Origin: Zobellia alginiliquefaciens
GTDB taxonomy: Bacteria > Bacteroidota > Bacteroidia > Flavobacteriales > Flavobacteriaceae
Assembly (NCBI RefSeq): GCF_029323795.1
Contig: NZ_CP119758.1
Span: 2,604,001 to 2,668,000, forward strand
Length of the DNA: 64,000 nt
Direction of reading: 5' to 3'
Below the pieces are notes generated by a model, which worked only from the letters and a program-made list of their open reading frames with translations, searched no databases and had not been told where the DNA came from. The position numbers and the translations under genes were made by a program. Position 1 is the first letter of the stretch, and each line of letters opens with the position of its first letter. Of this stretch, positions 1-8,870 are shown one piece after another.

Positions 1-2
1 GG

Positions 3-755
3 TTTGAAGCTTCGGACAAAAAAGGGTTGGATAAGTTTTTAAACACCAAAATTCTAACGAATGCTAATCCAGCAATTGATGCACCTTTTGGTTATGGTGA
101 GGTTTTGAGCACGGGTAGAATAGATACGAAAACATTGGTTTCATCCTATAAAGATTATCTTGTTTCAAAAGGTTCGTTATCCGAAGAGACTTTCGATTTT
201 ACTAATTTCACTCAAACCGAAGACGGAGTCAAGTATGGATCGTGTTCAGCAAAGAATATCGTTTTCGCCGAAGGTTTTGGATTAAAGAACAATCCCTTTT
301 TTGATTATTTGCCGTTGCAGGGTTCTAAAGGAGAATATCTATTTGTTAAAGCTCCGGAGCTAAAAGAAAATCGAGCTATAAAATCATCGGTATTTATTAT
401 CCCGCAAGGTAATGATGTATACAGGGTAGGGGCTAATTACGAACGCAATGATAAGACAAACCTACCCACAGAAAGTGCTAGAGAAGGGCTTTTGTCCAAA
501 TTAAGGGTCGTGCTCAAATGCAAGTTTGATGTTGTGGGCCAAGTGGCCGGTGTCCGTCCTACAGTAGTGGATAGGAAGCCCTTGGTGGGCCGGCATCCAG
601 AATATCAATACGTATACGTACTAAATGGTTTTGGTTCACGCGGGGTGCTTATAGGCCCGTCAGTTTCTAAAAAATTATATGCTTTAATTGAAAATGGTGA
701 ATCATTGGACCAAGAAATAGATGTGGCCCGGTTTACGCAGAAATATTATCGCTAA
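3..755 (+). CDS. FAD-dependent oxidoreductase (DAO family), 3' part only
   Basis: This is the C-terminal part of an FAD-dependent amine or amino-acid oxidoreductase of the DAO fold. The reading frame is open to the left edge, so the N-terminal Rossmann GxGxxG segment lies outside the window. A TTG at 27 is in frame but is not a credible start, because coding sense continues upstream. Near the C-terminus the motif VRPTVVDRKPLVGRHP followed by VLNGFGSRGV matches the closing FAD-contact region of glycine oxidase and D-amino-acid dehydrogenase-like proteins. The substrate cannot be told from this part. The last 23 bp overlap the end of the convergent DUF983 gene. Confidence 0.8.
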   Translation, partial: FEASDKKGLDKFLNTKILTNANPAIDAPFGYGEVLSTGRIDTKTLVSSYKDYLVSKGSLSEETFDFTNFTQTEDGVKYGSCSAKNIVFAEGFGLKNNPFFDYLPLQGSKGEYLFVKAPELKENRAIKSSVFIIPQGNDVYRVGANYERNDKTNLPTESAREGLLSKLRVVLKCKFDVVGQVAGVRPTVVDRKPLVGRHPEYQYVYVLNGFGSRGVLIGPSVSKKLYALIENGESLDQEIDVARFTQKYYR

Positions 756-1149
756 CTTTTTTATGGTGCTCGGTAGCTGCATTTGGGTCATAGCCAATAA
801 AAAAATTAATCCAAATGTTTCTAGATAGCCTAATGATTATCGGCATAAAAACTATCATTGTTGCTACAATAGCAATAAAAGCAGTGGTTAAAGTTGTTCC
901 AATGAATAAAAAGCTGATTACAAATGCTGCCACTGCAAACGCAATTCCTACCGCATAACTCACGTACATGGCCCCGTAAAAAAAAGAAGGTTCAATTTTA
1001 TATTTTGTTCCGCAGGTAGAACAACGCTCGTGCATATCAAAAATTTTGCCCAAATGATACGGATTCGTATCCTCGTACATGCTCTCTTCATGGCATTTGG
1101 GACAACTTCCTGTTAAAATACTGTATAGTTTGTTTCCTTTTTTTAACAT
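733..1149 (-). CDS. DUF983 family membrane protein
   Basis: This is a small membrane protein of the DUF983 family, whose function is unknown. An N-terminal zinc-ribbon-like module carries two CxxC pairs (C16/C19 and C43/C46, counting from the chosen start). Two hydrophobic helices follow, roughly residues 60-82 and 88-110. The frame extends upstream to 1245, but the ATG at 1149 (MLKKGNKLYSILTGSCPKC) is where family members usually begin, giving 138 residues. It ends inside the convergent oxidoreductase gene, a 23 bp tail-to-tail overlap. The family assignment is solid; the role is not known. Confidence 0.85.
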   Translation of the reverse strand: MLKKGNKLYSILTGSCPKCHEESMYEDTNPYHLGKIFDMHERCSTCGTKYKIEPSFFYGAMYVSYAVGIAFAVAAFVISFLFIGTTLTTAFIAIVATMIVFMPIIIRLSRNIWINFFIGYDPNAATEHHKKVSDNISA

Positions 1150-1285
1150 TTGCAAAACTTTAGATAAAAGTACAGTTTTAAGGTTTCTTTCAATGTAACG
1201 ATCATCACAAAAAACCGTATTTTTTAATACTAAGTGACACACCATTTAGGCATGATGCCTATTTGAATCTAGAATTTTTAAAAGT

Positions 1286-3196
1286 ATGTTGAATATCCAT
1301 AACCTTTCCGTTTCTTTTGGCGGAGAATATCTTTTTGAGGAAATCTCCTTTCGTTTAAATGGCGGTGATCGGGTAGGCCTAATCGGTAAAAACGGAGCGG
1401 GTAAATCTACGCTTTTAAAAATGTTGTCCAAAGATATGCCTATTGATTCGGGTACCATCGCAATGGAGAAGAATATTAAGATTGGCTTTCTCCGCCAGGA
1501 TATAGATTTTGTTCTGGGACGAACGGTTTTAGAAGAGTCGTATCAAGCCTTTGAAGAAATAAAAGCATTAGAGCTTAAGCTGGATGAGATCAACCATCAA
1601 TTGGCAGAGCGTACGGATTATGAAAGCGATATCTATCATCAGCTTATGGTGGATTTGAGCGATATAACCCATCGCTATGAAATTTTGGGCGGATATAATT
1701 ACCAAGGTGAAACTGAAAAAATATTATTAGGACTTGGTTTTAAGCGCGAAGATTTCGATAAAAAAACCGATACTTTTTCCGGTGGATGGCGCATGCGAAT
1801 TGAATTGGCTAAACTTTTGCTGCAAAGTAATGATGTACTGCTACTGGATGAGCCCACCAACCACTTGGATATTGAGTCTATCATTTGGTTGGAGCAATTT
1901 TTAAAAGGTTATGCCGGCGCGGTAGTAATTGTTTCTCACGATAAAATGTTCTTGGATAACGTTACCAACCGTACCATAGAGATTTCTTTAGGACGTATCT
2001 ATGATTATGGTAAACCTTATTCTGAGTTTCTCTTGTTAAGAGGAGAAATTAAAGAGCAGCAGATGAACGCGCTAAAGAACCAAGAAAAAGAAATTCAGCA
2101 AGCGGAACGATTAATAGAGAAGTTCCGTGCTAAAAGTTCCAAAGCATCTATGGCGCAATCCCTTATCAAAAAACTGGATAAGATGGAACGGATAGAGGTT
2201 GATCAAGATGACAATGCGGTAATGAATTTGCGTTTTCCGGTCTCCATAACACCCGGTAAGGTCGTTGCAGAAATTGATGAACTTTCTAAGAGTTACGGAG
2301 AAAAGGATGTTTTAAAGGGAATCAATCTCCTTTTGGAACGTGATAGCAAAACAGCCTTTGTGGGGCAGAACGGCCAGGGAAAATCTACATTGGCAAAAAT
2401 AATGGTTGGCGATTTGGATTACGAAGGTAATTTGAAACTAGGGCACAATGTACAAATAGGATATTTTGCCCAGAACCAAGCCGAATATCTTGATGGTAGC
2501 AAAACCATTTTGGATACCATGATAGATGCTGCCAATGAGAAGAACAGAAGTAAGGTAAGAGATATTTTAGGCTCATTTTTGTTTAAAGGTGATGAGGTGG
2601 AAAAGTATGTAAAAGTACTTTCCGGTGGAGAGCGAAACCGTTTGGCTTTGGCTAAAATGCTTTTGCAGCCCTTTAACGTATTGGTAATGGATGAGCCCAC
2701 CAACCACTTGGATATTCAGTCTAAGAATGTGTTGAAGCAGGCACTACAGAATTTTGATGGTACGCTTGTTCTTGTGTCTCACGATAGGGACTTTCTTCAA
2801 GGGTTGACCAATAAGGTGTATGAGTTTAAGGACAAGAAAATTAAAGAGTACCTTGGTGATATAGATTATTACTTGGATCAACGCAAAGTTGAAGATTTTA
2901 GGGCAATTGAAAAAAAACAGGAAGATCAGAAGAAAAGTGTGGCACCAAAATCCGGTGCAAATGATTTTAAAGAGCAAAAGAAATTAAAATCTTTAAAAAA
3001 CAGACTCAGCTCTGTAGAGTCGGATATTGCAAAGCTGGAAAAAGAGATTGTAGAAATAGACCATCAGTTAGTAATGGACTATGACAAAACCATTGCTTCT
3101 CCCAACTTTTTTGACGGGTATGAAAAGAAGAAAAAGCAGCTGGAAGATATGATGGGCAAGTGGGAGGAAATCACCTTGGAGCTAGAAAACTATTAG
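1286..3196 (+). CDS. ABC-F family ATP-binding protein
   Basis: This is a soluble ABC protein with two ATPase domains and no membrane segment, typical of ABC-F proteins (Uup/YheS/EttA group) that act on ribosomes. Walker A motifs are GKNGAGKST (about residues 34-42) and GQNGQGKST (about 360-368). Both halves have the Walker B/D-loop DEPTNHLD and a signature (FSGGWRMR and LSGGERNR). A charged interdomain linker (about 245-300) is the arm that enters the ribosomal E site in this family. The C-terminal 100 residues are a lysine- and glutamate-rich coiled coil, as in Uup. The 636-residue length is normal. Which ABC-F subgroup it belongs to, and whether it affects antibiotic response, cannot be told. 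Confidence 0.92.
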   Translation: MLNIHNLSVSFGGEYLFEEISFRLNGGDRVGLIGKNGAGKSTLLKMLSKDMPIDSGTIAMEKNIKIGFLRQDIDFVLGRTVLEESYQAFEEIKALELKLDEINHQLAERTDYESDIYHQLMVDLSDITHRYEILGGYNYQGETEKILLGLGFKREDFDKKTDTFSGGWRMRIELAKLLLQSNDVLLLDEPTNHLDIESIIWLEQFLKGYAGAVVIVSHDKMFLDNVTNRTIEISLGRIYDYGKPYSEFLLLRGEIKEQQMNALKNQEKEIQQAERLIEKFRAKSSKASMAQSLIKKLDKMERIEVDQDDNAVMNLRFPVSITPGKVVAEIDELSKSYGEKDVLKGINLLLERDSKTAFVGQNGQGKSTLAKIMVGDLDYEGNLKLGHNVQIGYFAQNQAEYLDGSKTILDTMIDAANEKNRSKVRDILGSFLFKGDEVEKYVKVLSGGERNRLALAKMLLQPFNVLVMDEPTNHLDIQSKNVLKQALQNFDGTLVLVSHDRDFLQGLTNKVYEFKDKKIKEYLGDIDYYLDQRKVEDFRAIEKKQEDQKKSVAPKSGANDFKEQKKLKSLKNRLSSVESDIAKLEKEIVEIDHQLVMDYDKTIASPNFFDGYEKKKKQLEDMMGKWEEITLELENY

Positions 3197-3284
3197 GTTT
3201 GGCTCTTAAAATAGGGGGCTTGAATTTTGCTCACAACAGATAATCGAGTTTTCACAACATTATAGAGCGGTTAATCGATAATTT

Positions 3285-3316
3285 TTGTTTTTCATCCTCG
3301 TTTAGGCTTATTTTTG
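3285..3316 (+). promoter_or_regulatory. candidate promoter of the LRR protein gene
   Basis: A Bacteroidota-type promoter is visible: TTG at 3285-3287 and the -7 box TATTTTTG at 3309-3316 (consensus TAnnTTTG), 21 bp apart. This predicts a start near 3322 and a leader of about 55 nt before the ATG at 3379. The call rests on motif and spacing only. Confidence 0.45.
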
Positions 3317-3378
3317 TAAGGTAATTCTGTGAGAATTGCACCCAACCTTACTGTCAACCAAAAAAAATAAGTTAGTAT

Positions 3379-4251
3379 ATGAAAAGTCTATTGAGTTATT
3401 TAGTGCTTTTTTGCATAACCGTGCATGCGGTTTGGGCCGAAGTTCCAACTAAAGAAAGAGAATCTCTTGTTGAGCTTTATAAGGCCACCAATGGCGATGA
3501 ATGGCAAAGAAAATGGAATCTTGATGCAGATATCTCAACTTGGGACGGCGTTAAGGTGAGGAACAATCATGTTGTAGAAATCAATCTTTTTAATAATAAT
3601 CTACAAGGGGTTATACCGGCTAGTATTGGTGATCTTGAAAAGTTAGAATCTTTGAACCTGGCTTTTAACGGTATCACTGGAGAGCTGCCTAAAGAAATAA
3701 CTTCACTAACTCGGTTAAGGGTTTTAAAGATTGAAATGAATCGTATAAAAGGAGAACTTCCTTTGGAATTGGGGAGAATGAGAAGCTTAATGGAGCTTAC
3801 CGCTTTTAACAACTTTATTACCGGAAGCATTCCTGAAAGTATAGGGGACATTAAAAACCTTAAAGTATTGAACTTATCCAGTAACAGCTTAAAAGGAAAC
3901 ATTCCAAAAACTGTTGGTGGTTTAGCGCAGCTAGAAAGCTTGGGTCTTTTTGAGAATACGCTCGAAGGAAGTATACCTTCGGAAATAGGCGGACTTACAA
4001 AACTAAAGGAGCTTGTACTTGCCAACAATCAATTGGGAGGTGCGGTGCCGGAAGAGTTTGGTCAATTGGCAAGCTTAGAGGTGTTACAGATTCAGAATAA
4101 CAAGTTTGATTCATTCAAAAACTTACAATCAATGGATGAAAAGCAATTTCTGGTATTTGATTATGATAAGGAAGATGATAAAATCGACTTTAAAAATGTA
4201 GAGTACGGCAGAACAAGAATGGCTGATACCAAATTTGAAGACGAAGAGTAG
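3379..4251 (+). CDS. secreted leucine-rich-repeat protein
   Basis: This is an exported LRR protein of 290 residues. A Sec signal peptide (MKSLLSYLVLFCITVHAVWA) is followed by a cap with tryptophans (NGDEWQRKWN...STWDGV), as in plant-type LRR proteins. About seven tandem 24-residue repeats then follow the pattern LxxLxxLxLxxNxLxGxIPxxIG (for example NLKVLNLSSNSLKGNIP). The C-terminus is acidic, with no Por sorting domain or anchor. LRR folds bind proteins or glycans; no partner is indicated. It is a single gene with its own promoter candidate upstream and a strong terminator downstream. Confidence 0.85.
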   Translation: MKSLLSYLVLFCITVHAVWAEVPTKERESLVELYKATNGDEWQRKWNLDADISTWDGVKVRNNHVVEINLFNNNLQGVIPASIGDLEKLESLNLAFNGITGELPKEITSLTRLRVLKIEMNRIKGELPLELGRMRSLMELTAFNNFITGSIPESIGDIKNLKVLNLSSNSLKGNIPKTVGGLAQLESLGLFENTLEGSIPSEIGGLTKLKELVLANNQLGGAVPEEFGQLASLEVLQIQNNKFDSFKNLQSMDEKQFLVFDYDKEDDKIDFKNVEYGRTRMADTKFEDEE

Positions 4252-4286
4252 AAAATAGATTTCCATAATTTATAGTTAGTTTGGTT

Positions 4287-4317
4287 AAAGGGATGCGGAT
4301 ATGCATCCCTTTTTTTT
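4287..4317 (+). terminator. rho-independent terminator after the LRR gene
   Basis: A 10 bp perfect stem, AAAGGGATGC (4287-4296) with GCATCCCTTT (4303-4312), has a 6 nt loop and runs into a T tract ending at 4317. It lies 36 bp after the LRR stop codon. Confidence 0.88.
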
Positions 4318-4379
4318 ATGGAAATTTTAAAAAAAGTAGTTTTAAGATACATTTAACTTACCTCGCTTAAACTATTAAA

Positions 4380-4387
4380 TAGATTTG
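4380..4387 (+). promoter_or_regulatory. -7 box of the efflux operon promoter
   Basis: TAGATTTG fits the Bacteroidota -7 consensus TAnnTTTG and lies 37 bp before the adaptor start codon. No clear TTG -33 box is seen at the usual distance, so this is a modest candidate. Confidence 0.35.
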
Positions 4388-4423
4388 TAGTCCAACCAGC
4401 TGGCCAAATAGCCCCATATACTT

Positions 4424-5560
4424 ATGAATACACGAAAGATTGTCCTCACCGTACTTGGCATTGTACTAATTATAGTCTCAGTTTATGCCGCAATTTCAAT
4501 TGTAAATAGCAAAAGAACTCCCAGACCAAAACCAGAGAAAGTAGTTAAGACCGTTTTTACGGACACGGTTAAGAACGGAAACGTTTCTATTGTTATCCCC
4601 GCAAACGGTAATTTAAGGGCTAAACAAAGAGTAGAATTGTACGCTGAGGTTCAAGGTGTTTTTGTAAAGGGAAACAAATTATTTAAAGCAGGACAGGAGT
4701 ATAGAGCAGGTGAAACTATCATTCGCATAGATGCTTCGGAGTATGCGGCAAGTGTACAATCGGCAAAAAGTAACTTATACAATTTAATTACTTCCATAAT
4801 GCCGGATTTAAGATTGGATTATCCCGAGATATTTCCAAAGTGGCAAAAATATCTTACTGATTTTGATATGTCCAAAGGTACTCCCGCCTTACCTGAAATG
4901 ACCGATGAAAAGGAAAAATACTTCATATCTGGCCGTGGTATACTTACCAATTACTACAATGTTAAGAATTTGGAACAGCGCCTGGCCAAGTATAGAATTT
5001 CTGCCCCGTTTGGAGGTATTCTTACCGAAGCTTTGGTAACTGAAGGTACACTGGTTAGATCCGGACAAAAGCTTGGAGAATTTATTAATACAGATGTTTA
5101 TGAATTAGAAGTAGCTATAGGTAAAGACTATAGCGACCTTCTACAGGTAGGGGAGAAAGTAGAGTTGGTTAACTTGAACGGAACCAAAACATATACCGGA
5201 AAGGTAGCTCGTGTAAACGGAAGCGTAGATTTAACCTCCCAAACCATTAGGGCCTATATAGACGTAAAAGATGCAAACCTGAGAGAAGGTATGTATTTAG
5301 AGGCTAATCTAGATGCCAAACAAGAAGAAGATGCTATAGAAATAGATAGGGGGCTGCTGCTGGAGAACGATAAGATTTTTGTAGTACGCGATACCGTTCT
5401 TGACTTGGTAGACGTAAAACCAGTTTATTTCTCCGATAAGAAAGTTGTGCTGAAAGGAGTGCCGGACGGATTAACAATTGTTTCTAAACCTGTAGTAGGT
5501 GCCTATGCTGGTATGTTGGTAAAGGTTTTTGATGATAGTAACGCAAAAACCGCAAAGTAA
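4424..5560 (+). CDS. RND efflux periplasmic adaptor (MFP) subunit
   Basis: This is the membrane-fusion protein of a tripartite RND exporter, linking the inner-membrane pump to the outer-membrane channel. An N-terminal anchor helix spans about residues 6-27. It is followed by a split barrel-sandwich (lipoyl) domain (GNLRAKQRVELYAEVQGVF ... ISAPFGGILTEALVTEGTLV), a beta-barrel domain and a membrane-proximal domain. The stretch between the lipoyl halves is short for a helical hairpin and contains a proline-rich insert around residues 125-165. The stop codon overlaps the pump start (TAATG), so the two are translationally coupled. The substrate is unknown. Confidence 0.9.
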   Translation: MNTRKIVLTVLGIVLIIVSVYAAISIVNSKRTPRPKPEKVVKTVFTDTVKNGNVSIVIPANGNLRAKQRVELYAEVQGVFVKGNKLFKAGQEYRAGETIIRIDASEYAASVQSAKSNLYNLITSIMPDLRLDYPEIFPKWQKYLTDFDMSKGTPALPEMTDEKEKYFISGRGILTNYYNVKNLEQRLAKYRISAPFGGILTEALVTEGTLVRSGQKLGEFINTDVYELEVAIGKDYSDLLQVGEKVELVNLNGTKTYTGKVARVNGSVDLTSQTIRAYIDVKDANLREGMYLEANLDAKQEEDAIEIDRGLLLENDKIFVVRDTVLDLVDVKPVYFSDKKVVLKGVPDGLTIVSKPVVGAYAGMLVKVFDDSNAKTAK

Positions 5561-8500
5561 TGAGGAGTATAATTTCTTATTTTATAAAGTATCATGTAGC
5601 GGTTGATGTATTTGTACTTGCCTTTATGGTGTTTGGTATATTTGGTGCGCTTTCGCTCAAATCCAGTTATTTTCCACTTACCGATTCTAAGAACATCAAT
5701 ATAACTATTACTTACCCAGGAGCTTCTCCACAAGAAGTAGAGGAAGGTATTGTGCTCAAGATAGAAGATAACCTTAAAGGTTTGGAAGGTGTGGATAGGG
5801 TAACTTCCACGGCACGTGAAAATAGCGGTACCATCAACGTTGAAATATTAAAGGGGTATGATATTGACTTCATGCTTTTAGAAGTTAAGAATGCCGTAGA
5901 TAGAGTGCCTTCTTTCCCCACAGGGATGGAGCCATTAATTGTTTCTAAATTGGAAGCGGTCAGGGAAACCATAACTTTTGCCATAAGCGGCGACCATATT
6001 CCATTGGCTACCTTAAAAGAGATTGGCAGACAGGTAGAGAATGAGTTGCGGACCATAGATGGTATTTCTCAAATAGAAATGAGCGGTTATCCGCTAGAGG
6101 AAATAGAAATAGCGGTTAATGAGAATAGCTTATTGGCGTATAATATTTCTTTTGCAGAGGTTTCCCAAGCAGTAGCCAATGCCAATATATTGGTTACAGG
6201 AGGTAATATTAAAACGGATGCGGAAGAGTATTTGATCCGGGCCAATAATAGGTCTTACTATGGTGATGAGCTTTCTAATATGATTATTAGGGCAGATGCT
6301 TCCGGTAGTGCGATCCGTTTAAAAGATGTAGCTATCATTCGGGATCGTTTTGAAGAGTCGCCCAATGCTTCTTATTTTGATGGTAACCTTTCCGTAAGTG
6401 CCTCCATTACCAGTACCAATACGGAAGACCTTTTGGGTTCTGCCGAAAAGGTGAAAGAGTATATAGAAGATTTCAACCATAAGAACAACAATGTACAGTT
6501 AAGTGTGGTAAGTGATCGTAGTATCACCTTGAACCAACGTACGGAATTGTTAACCGAGAATGCTATTGTGGGTATGATTTTGGTACTCATATTTTTATCG
6601 TTGTTCTTAAATACGCGTCTGGCTTTTTGGGTAGCTTTCGGTTTGCCTATTTCCTTTTTGGGGATGTTCGTTTTTGCTGGCTATTTTGATGTTACCATTA
6701 ACGTATTGTCCCTTTTCGGTATGATTATCGTAATCGGTATTCTGGTGGATGACGGTATAGTAATCGCGGAGAATATTTATCAGCATTATGAAAAAGGGAA
6801 AACTCCTGTACAAGCTGCTATTGATGGTACTATGGAGGTTATACCACCAATTATTTCAGCAATTATAACTACCATACTGGCCTTTTCTATTTTCTTGTTC
6901 TTGGATGGTAGAATTGGGGAGATTTTTAGTGAGGTATCCGTAATTGTAATTCTCACGCTGGTCGTTTCCTTGGTAGAGGCATTAATTATACTACCGGCTC
7001 ACTTGGCGCACTCCAAGGCGTTGAAACCTATGGATAAGGTGCCTAAAACGGCTATAGGTAGAGCTTTTGCCAAACTCCGGGTCATTAATGAAATGGGAGA
7101 CCGTTTTATGGTTTGGATGCGAGATAATATGTATAGCCCTGCCTTGCGCTTTGGGCTGCGGTACAAAGTGCTGATGTTTGCACTGTTCGTTATGGGGCTG
7201 GTATTGACTTTAGGCTCTATAGGAGGAGGTGTTGTTAGAACGGCGTTCTTTCCAAGAATTGCAAGTGATAAGGTTTCCATAGACTTGCTAATGCCTAACG
7301 GGACTAACGAACAGGTAACGGATTCTATAATTTCTTTGATCGAAGAAAAATCGAAAATCGTAAACGAAGAACTTACGGAAAAATACTTAAAGGGTACAGG
7401 TAAGGTTCTTTTTGAAAATACAATTAAAAGAATCGGTCCTGGATCGTCTGCGGCCTCATTGGACATTAACCTTCTTCCAGGTGAAGAAAGACCGGATGCC
7501 ATTGCTGCGGATATGGTTACCAATAGGCTACAAGAATTAGTGGGGCCTGTTATTGGGGTGGAAAGCCTTATTTATGGTTCCGGAGGTAATTTTGGTGGTA
7601 GCCCGGTATCCGTATCCTTATTAGGAAACAATATTGGGGAGTTAAAAGCGGCCAAAAAAGAACTTAAGGCAGTATTGGAAAACAATGCTCTGTTGAAAGA
7701 TGTTGCGGATAATGATCCTGCCGGTATTAAGGAAATACGACTTCAGCTAAAGGAGAATGCCTACCTGTTAGGGCTTGACCTGCGAACGGTAATGAATCAG
7801 GTAAGAGCTGGTTTCTTTGGTTCTCAGGCACAACGTTTTCAAAGGGGACAAGATGAAATTAAAGTATGGGTTAGATATGATAGGGAAAACCGTTCTTCTA
7901 TTACAGATTTGGATGAAATGCGTATTGTTACCCCAGATGGGAACAGGGTACCTTTAAATGAAATCGCTACATATATAATCGAAAGGGGAGATGTTGCTAT
8001 AAATCACCTTGAAGGGCAACGGGAAATTCAAGTGTCTGCCGATATTAAGAACGAGAAAACAACGAGCGCAACAGATGTTATGAATGACATCCGTACGAAC
8101 GTAATGCCAGAAATTCAGTCAAGATATCCTACGGTGACGGCTTCCTACGAAGGTCAGAACCGAGAGGCAAACAAAATGACGGACTCCATAACTGTTGTTG
8201 GGCTATCCGTTTTAATGTTGATTTACCTTACTATTGCATTTACATTTAGAAGTTTCAGTCAACCGTTATTGCTCCTTTTATTGGTGCCGTTCAGTTTAAC
8301 GGCGGTAGCTTGGGGGCATTGGATACATGATTTCCCGGTGAATATTTTATCTATGTTGGGTATAATTGCTTTGATTGGTATTATGGTTAATGACGGACTC
8401 GTGCTCATTAGTAAATTTAACGGCAATCTCCGTGAAGGAATGAAATTTGACGATGCTATTTATGAGGCAGGTCGTTCCCGTTTTAGAGCAATTTTCTTGA

Positions 8501-8856
8501 CATCAATAACTACTATTGCAGGTTTGGCGCCCCTGTTGTTGGAACGAAGTAGACAAGCACAGTTCTTGAAGCCTATGGCCATTTCCATTGCCTATGGTAT
8601 CGCTTTTGCAACAGTGCTTACTTTATTGTTGTTACCCTTGTTCTTATCCTTTAGTAATAGGATTAAAGTGACTTCTAAATGGTTGAAAACCGGTGATGAT
8701 ATCTCTAAAGAAGAAGTTGAGCGTGCAATAAAGGAGCAAAAGGAAGAAGAAGCGCACTTACCGCCAAGTACGGTGAAAAAGATTAATGGAGCAACTCAAA
8801 AAAGCATTGAAACTTCTCAACCTGGCAAGATTGAAGATGCAGATACCAATTTATAG
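5560..8856 (+). CDS. RND efflux pump permease (AcrB/MdtB-like)
   Basis: This is the inner-membrane proton-driven transporter of the RND superfamily (HAE1-like), 1098 residues. It has 12 predicted transmembrane helices in the usual 1+5+1+5 layout and two large periplasmic porter loops. The first loop opens with ITITYPGASPQEVEEGI, a hallmark of the family. The proton-relay aspartate pair is present in TM4 (GILVDDGIVIAEN, about residues 395-407), and the equivalent second-half helix has GIMVNDGLVL. The hydrophilic C-terminal tail of about 60 residues is longer than in AcrB. It is the middle gene of an adaptor-pump-channel operon. Drug, bile salt, lipid or metal specificity cannot be assigned. 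Confidence 0.95.
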   Translation: MRSIISYFIKYHVAVDVFVLAFMVFGIFGALSLKSSYFPLTDSKNINITITYPGASPQEVEEGIVLKIEDNLKGLEGVDRVTSTARENSGTINVEILKGYDIDFMLLEVKNAVDRVPSFPTGMEPLIVSKLEAVRETITFAISGDHIPLATLKEIGRQVENELRTIDGISQIEMSGYPLEEIEIAVNENSLLAYNISFAEVSQAVANANILVTGGNIKTDAEEYLIRANNRSYYGDELSNMIIRADASGSAIRLKDVAIIRDRFEESPNASYFDGNLSVSASITSTNTEDLLGSAEKVKEYIEDFNHKNNNVQLSVVSDRSITLNQRTELLTENAIVGMILVLIFLSLFLNTRLAFWVAFGLPISFLGMFVFAGYFDVTINVLSLFGMIIVIGILVDDGIVIAENIYQHYEKGKTPVQAAIDGTMEVIPPIISAIITTILAFSIFLFLDGRIGEIFSEVSVIVILTLVVSLVEALIILPAHLAHSKALKPMDKVPKTAIGRAFAKLRVINEMGDRFMVWMRDNMYSPALRFGLRYKVLMFALFVMGLVLTLGSIGGGVVRTAFFPRIASDKVSIDLLMPNGTNEQVTDSIISLIEEKSKIVNEELTEKYLKGTGKVLFENTIKRIGPGSSAASLDINLLPGEERPDAIAADMVTNRLQELVGPVIGVESLIYGSGGNFGGSPVSVSLLGNNIGELKAAKKELKAVLENNALLKDVADNDPAGIKEIRLQLKENAYLLGLDLRTVMNQVRAGFFGSQAQRFQRGQDEIKVWVRYDRENRSSITDLDEMRIVTPDGNRVPLNEIATYIIERGDVAINHLEGQREIQVSADIKNEKTTSATDVMNDIRTNVMPEIQSRYPTVTASYEGQNREANKMTDSITVVGLSVLMLIYLTIAFTFRSFSQPLLLLLLVPFSLTAVAWGHWIHDFPVNILSMLGIIALIGIMVNDGLVLISKFNGNLREGMKFDDAIYEAGRSRFRAIFLTSITTIAGLAPLLLERSRQAQFLKPMAISIAYGIAFATVLTLLLLPLFLSFSNRIKVTSKWLKTGDDISKEEVERAIKEQKEEEAHLPPSTVKKINGATQKSIETSQPGKIEDADTNL

Positions 8857-8870
8857 AAATTAGAGTAAGA

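Noticed and set aside
733-755. 23 bp overlap of two convergent genes as a possible sequence error
   Set aside because: Both C-termini are family-typical and both frames are intact to their stop codons; short convergent overlaps are common in compact genomes.
7000-7523. Long minus-strand frames inside the RND pump, cytochrome, mutB and tamB genes
   Set aside because: They run antisense to strongly supported genes, have no recognisable domains, and arise from codon bias in the real frame.
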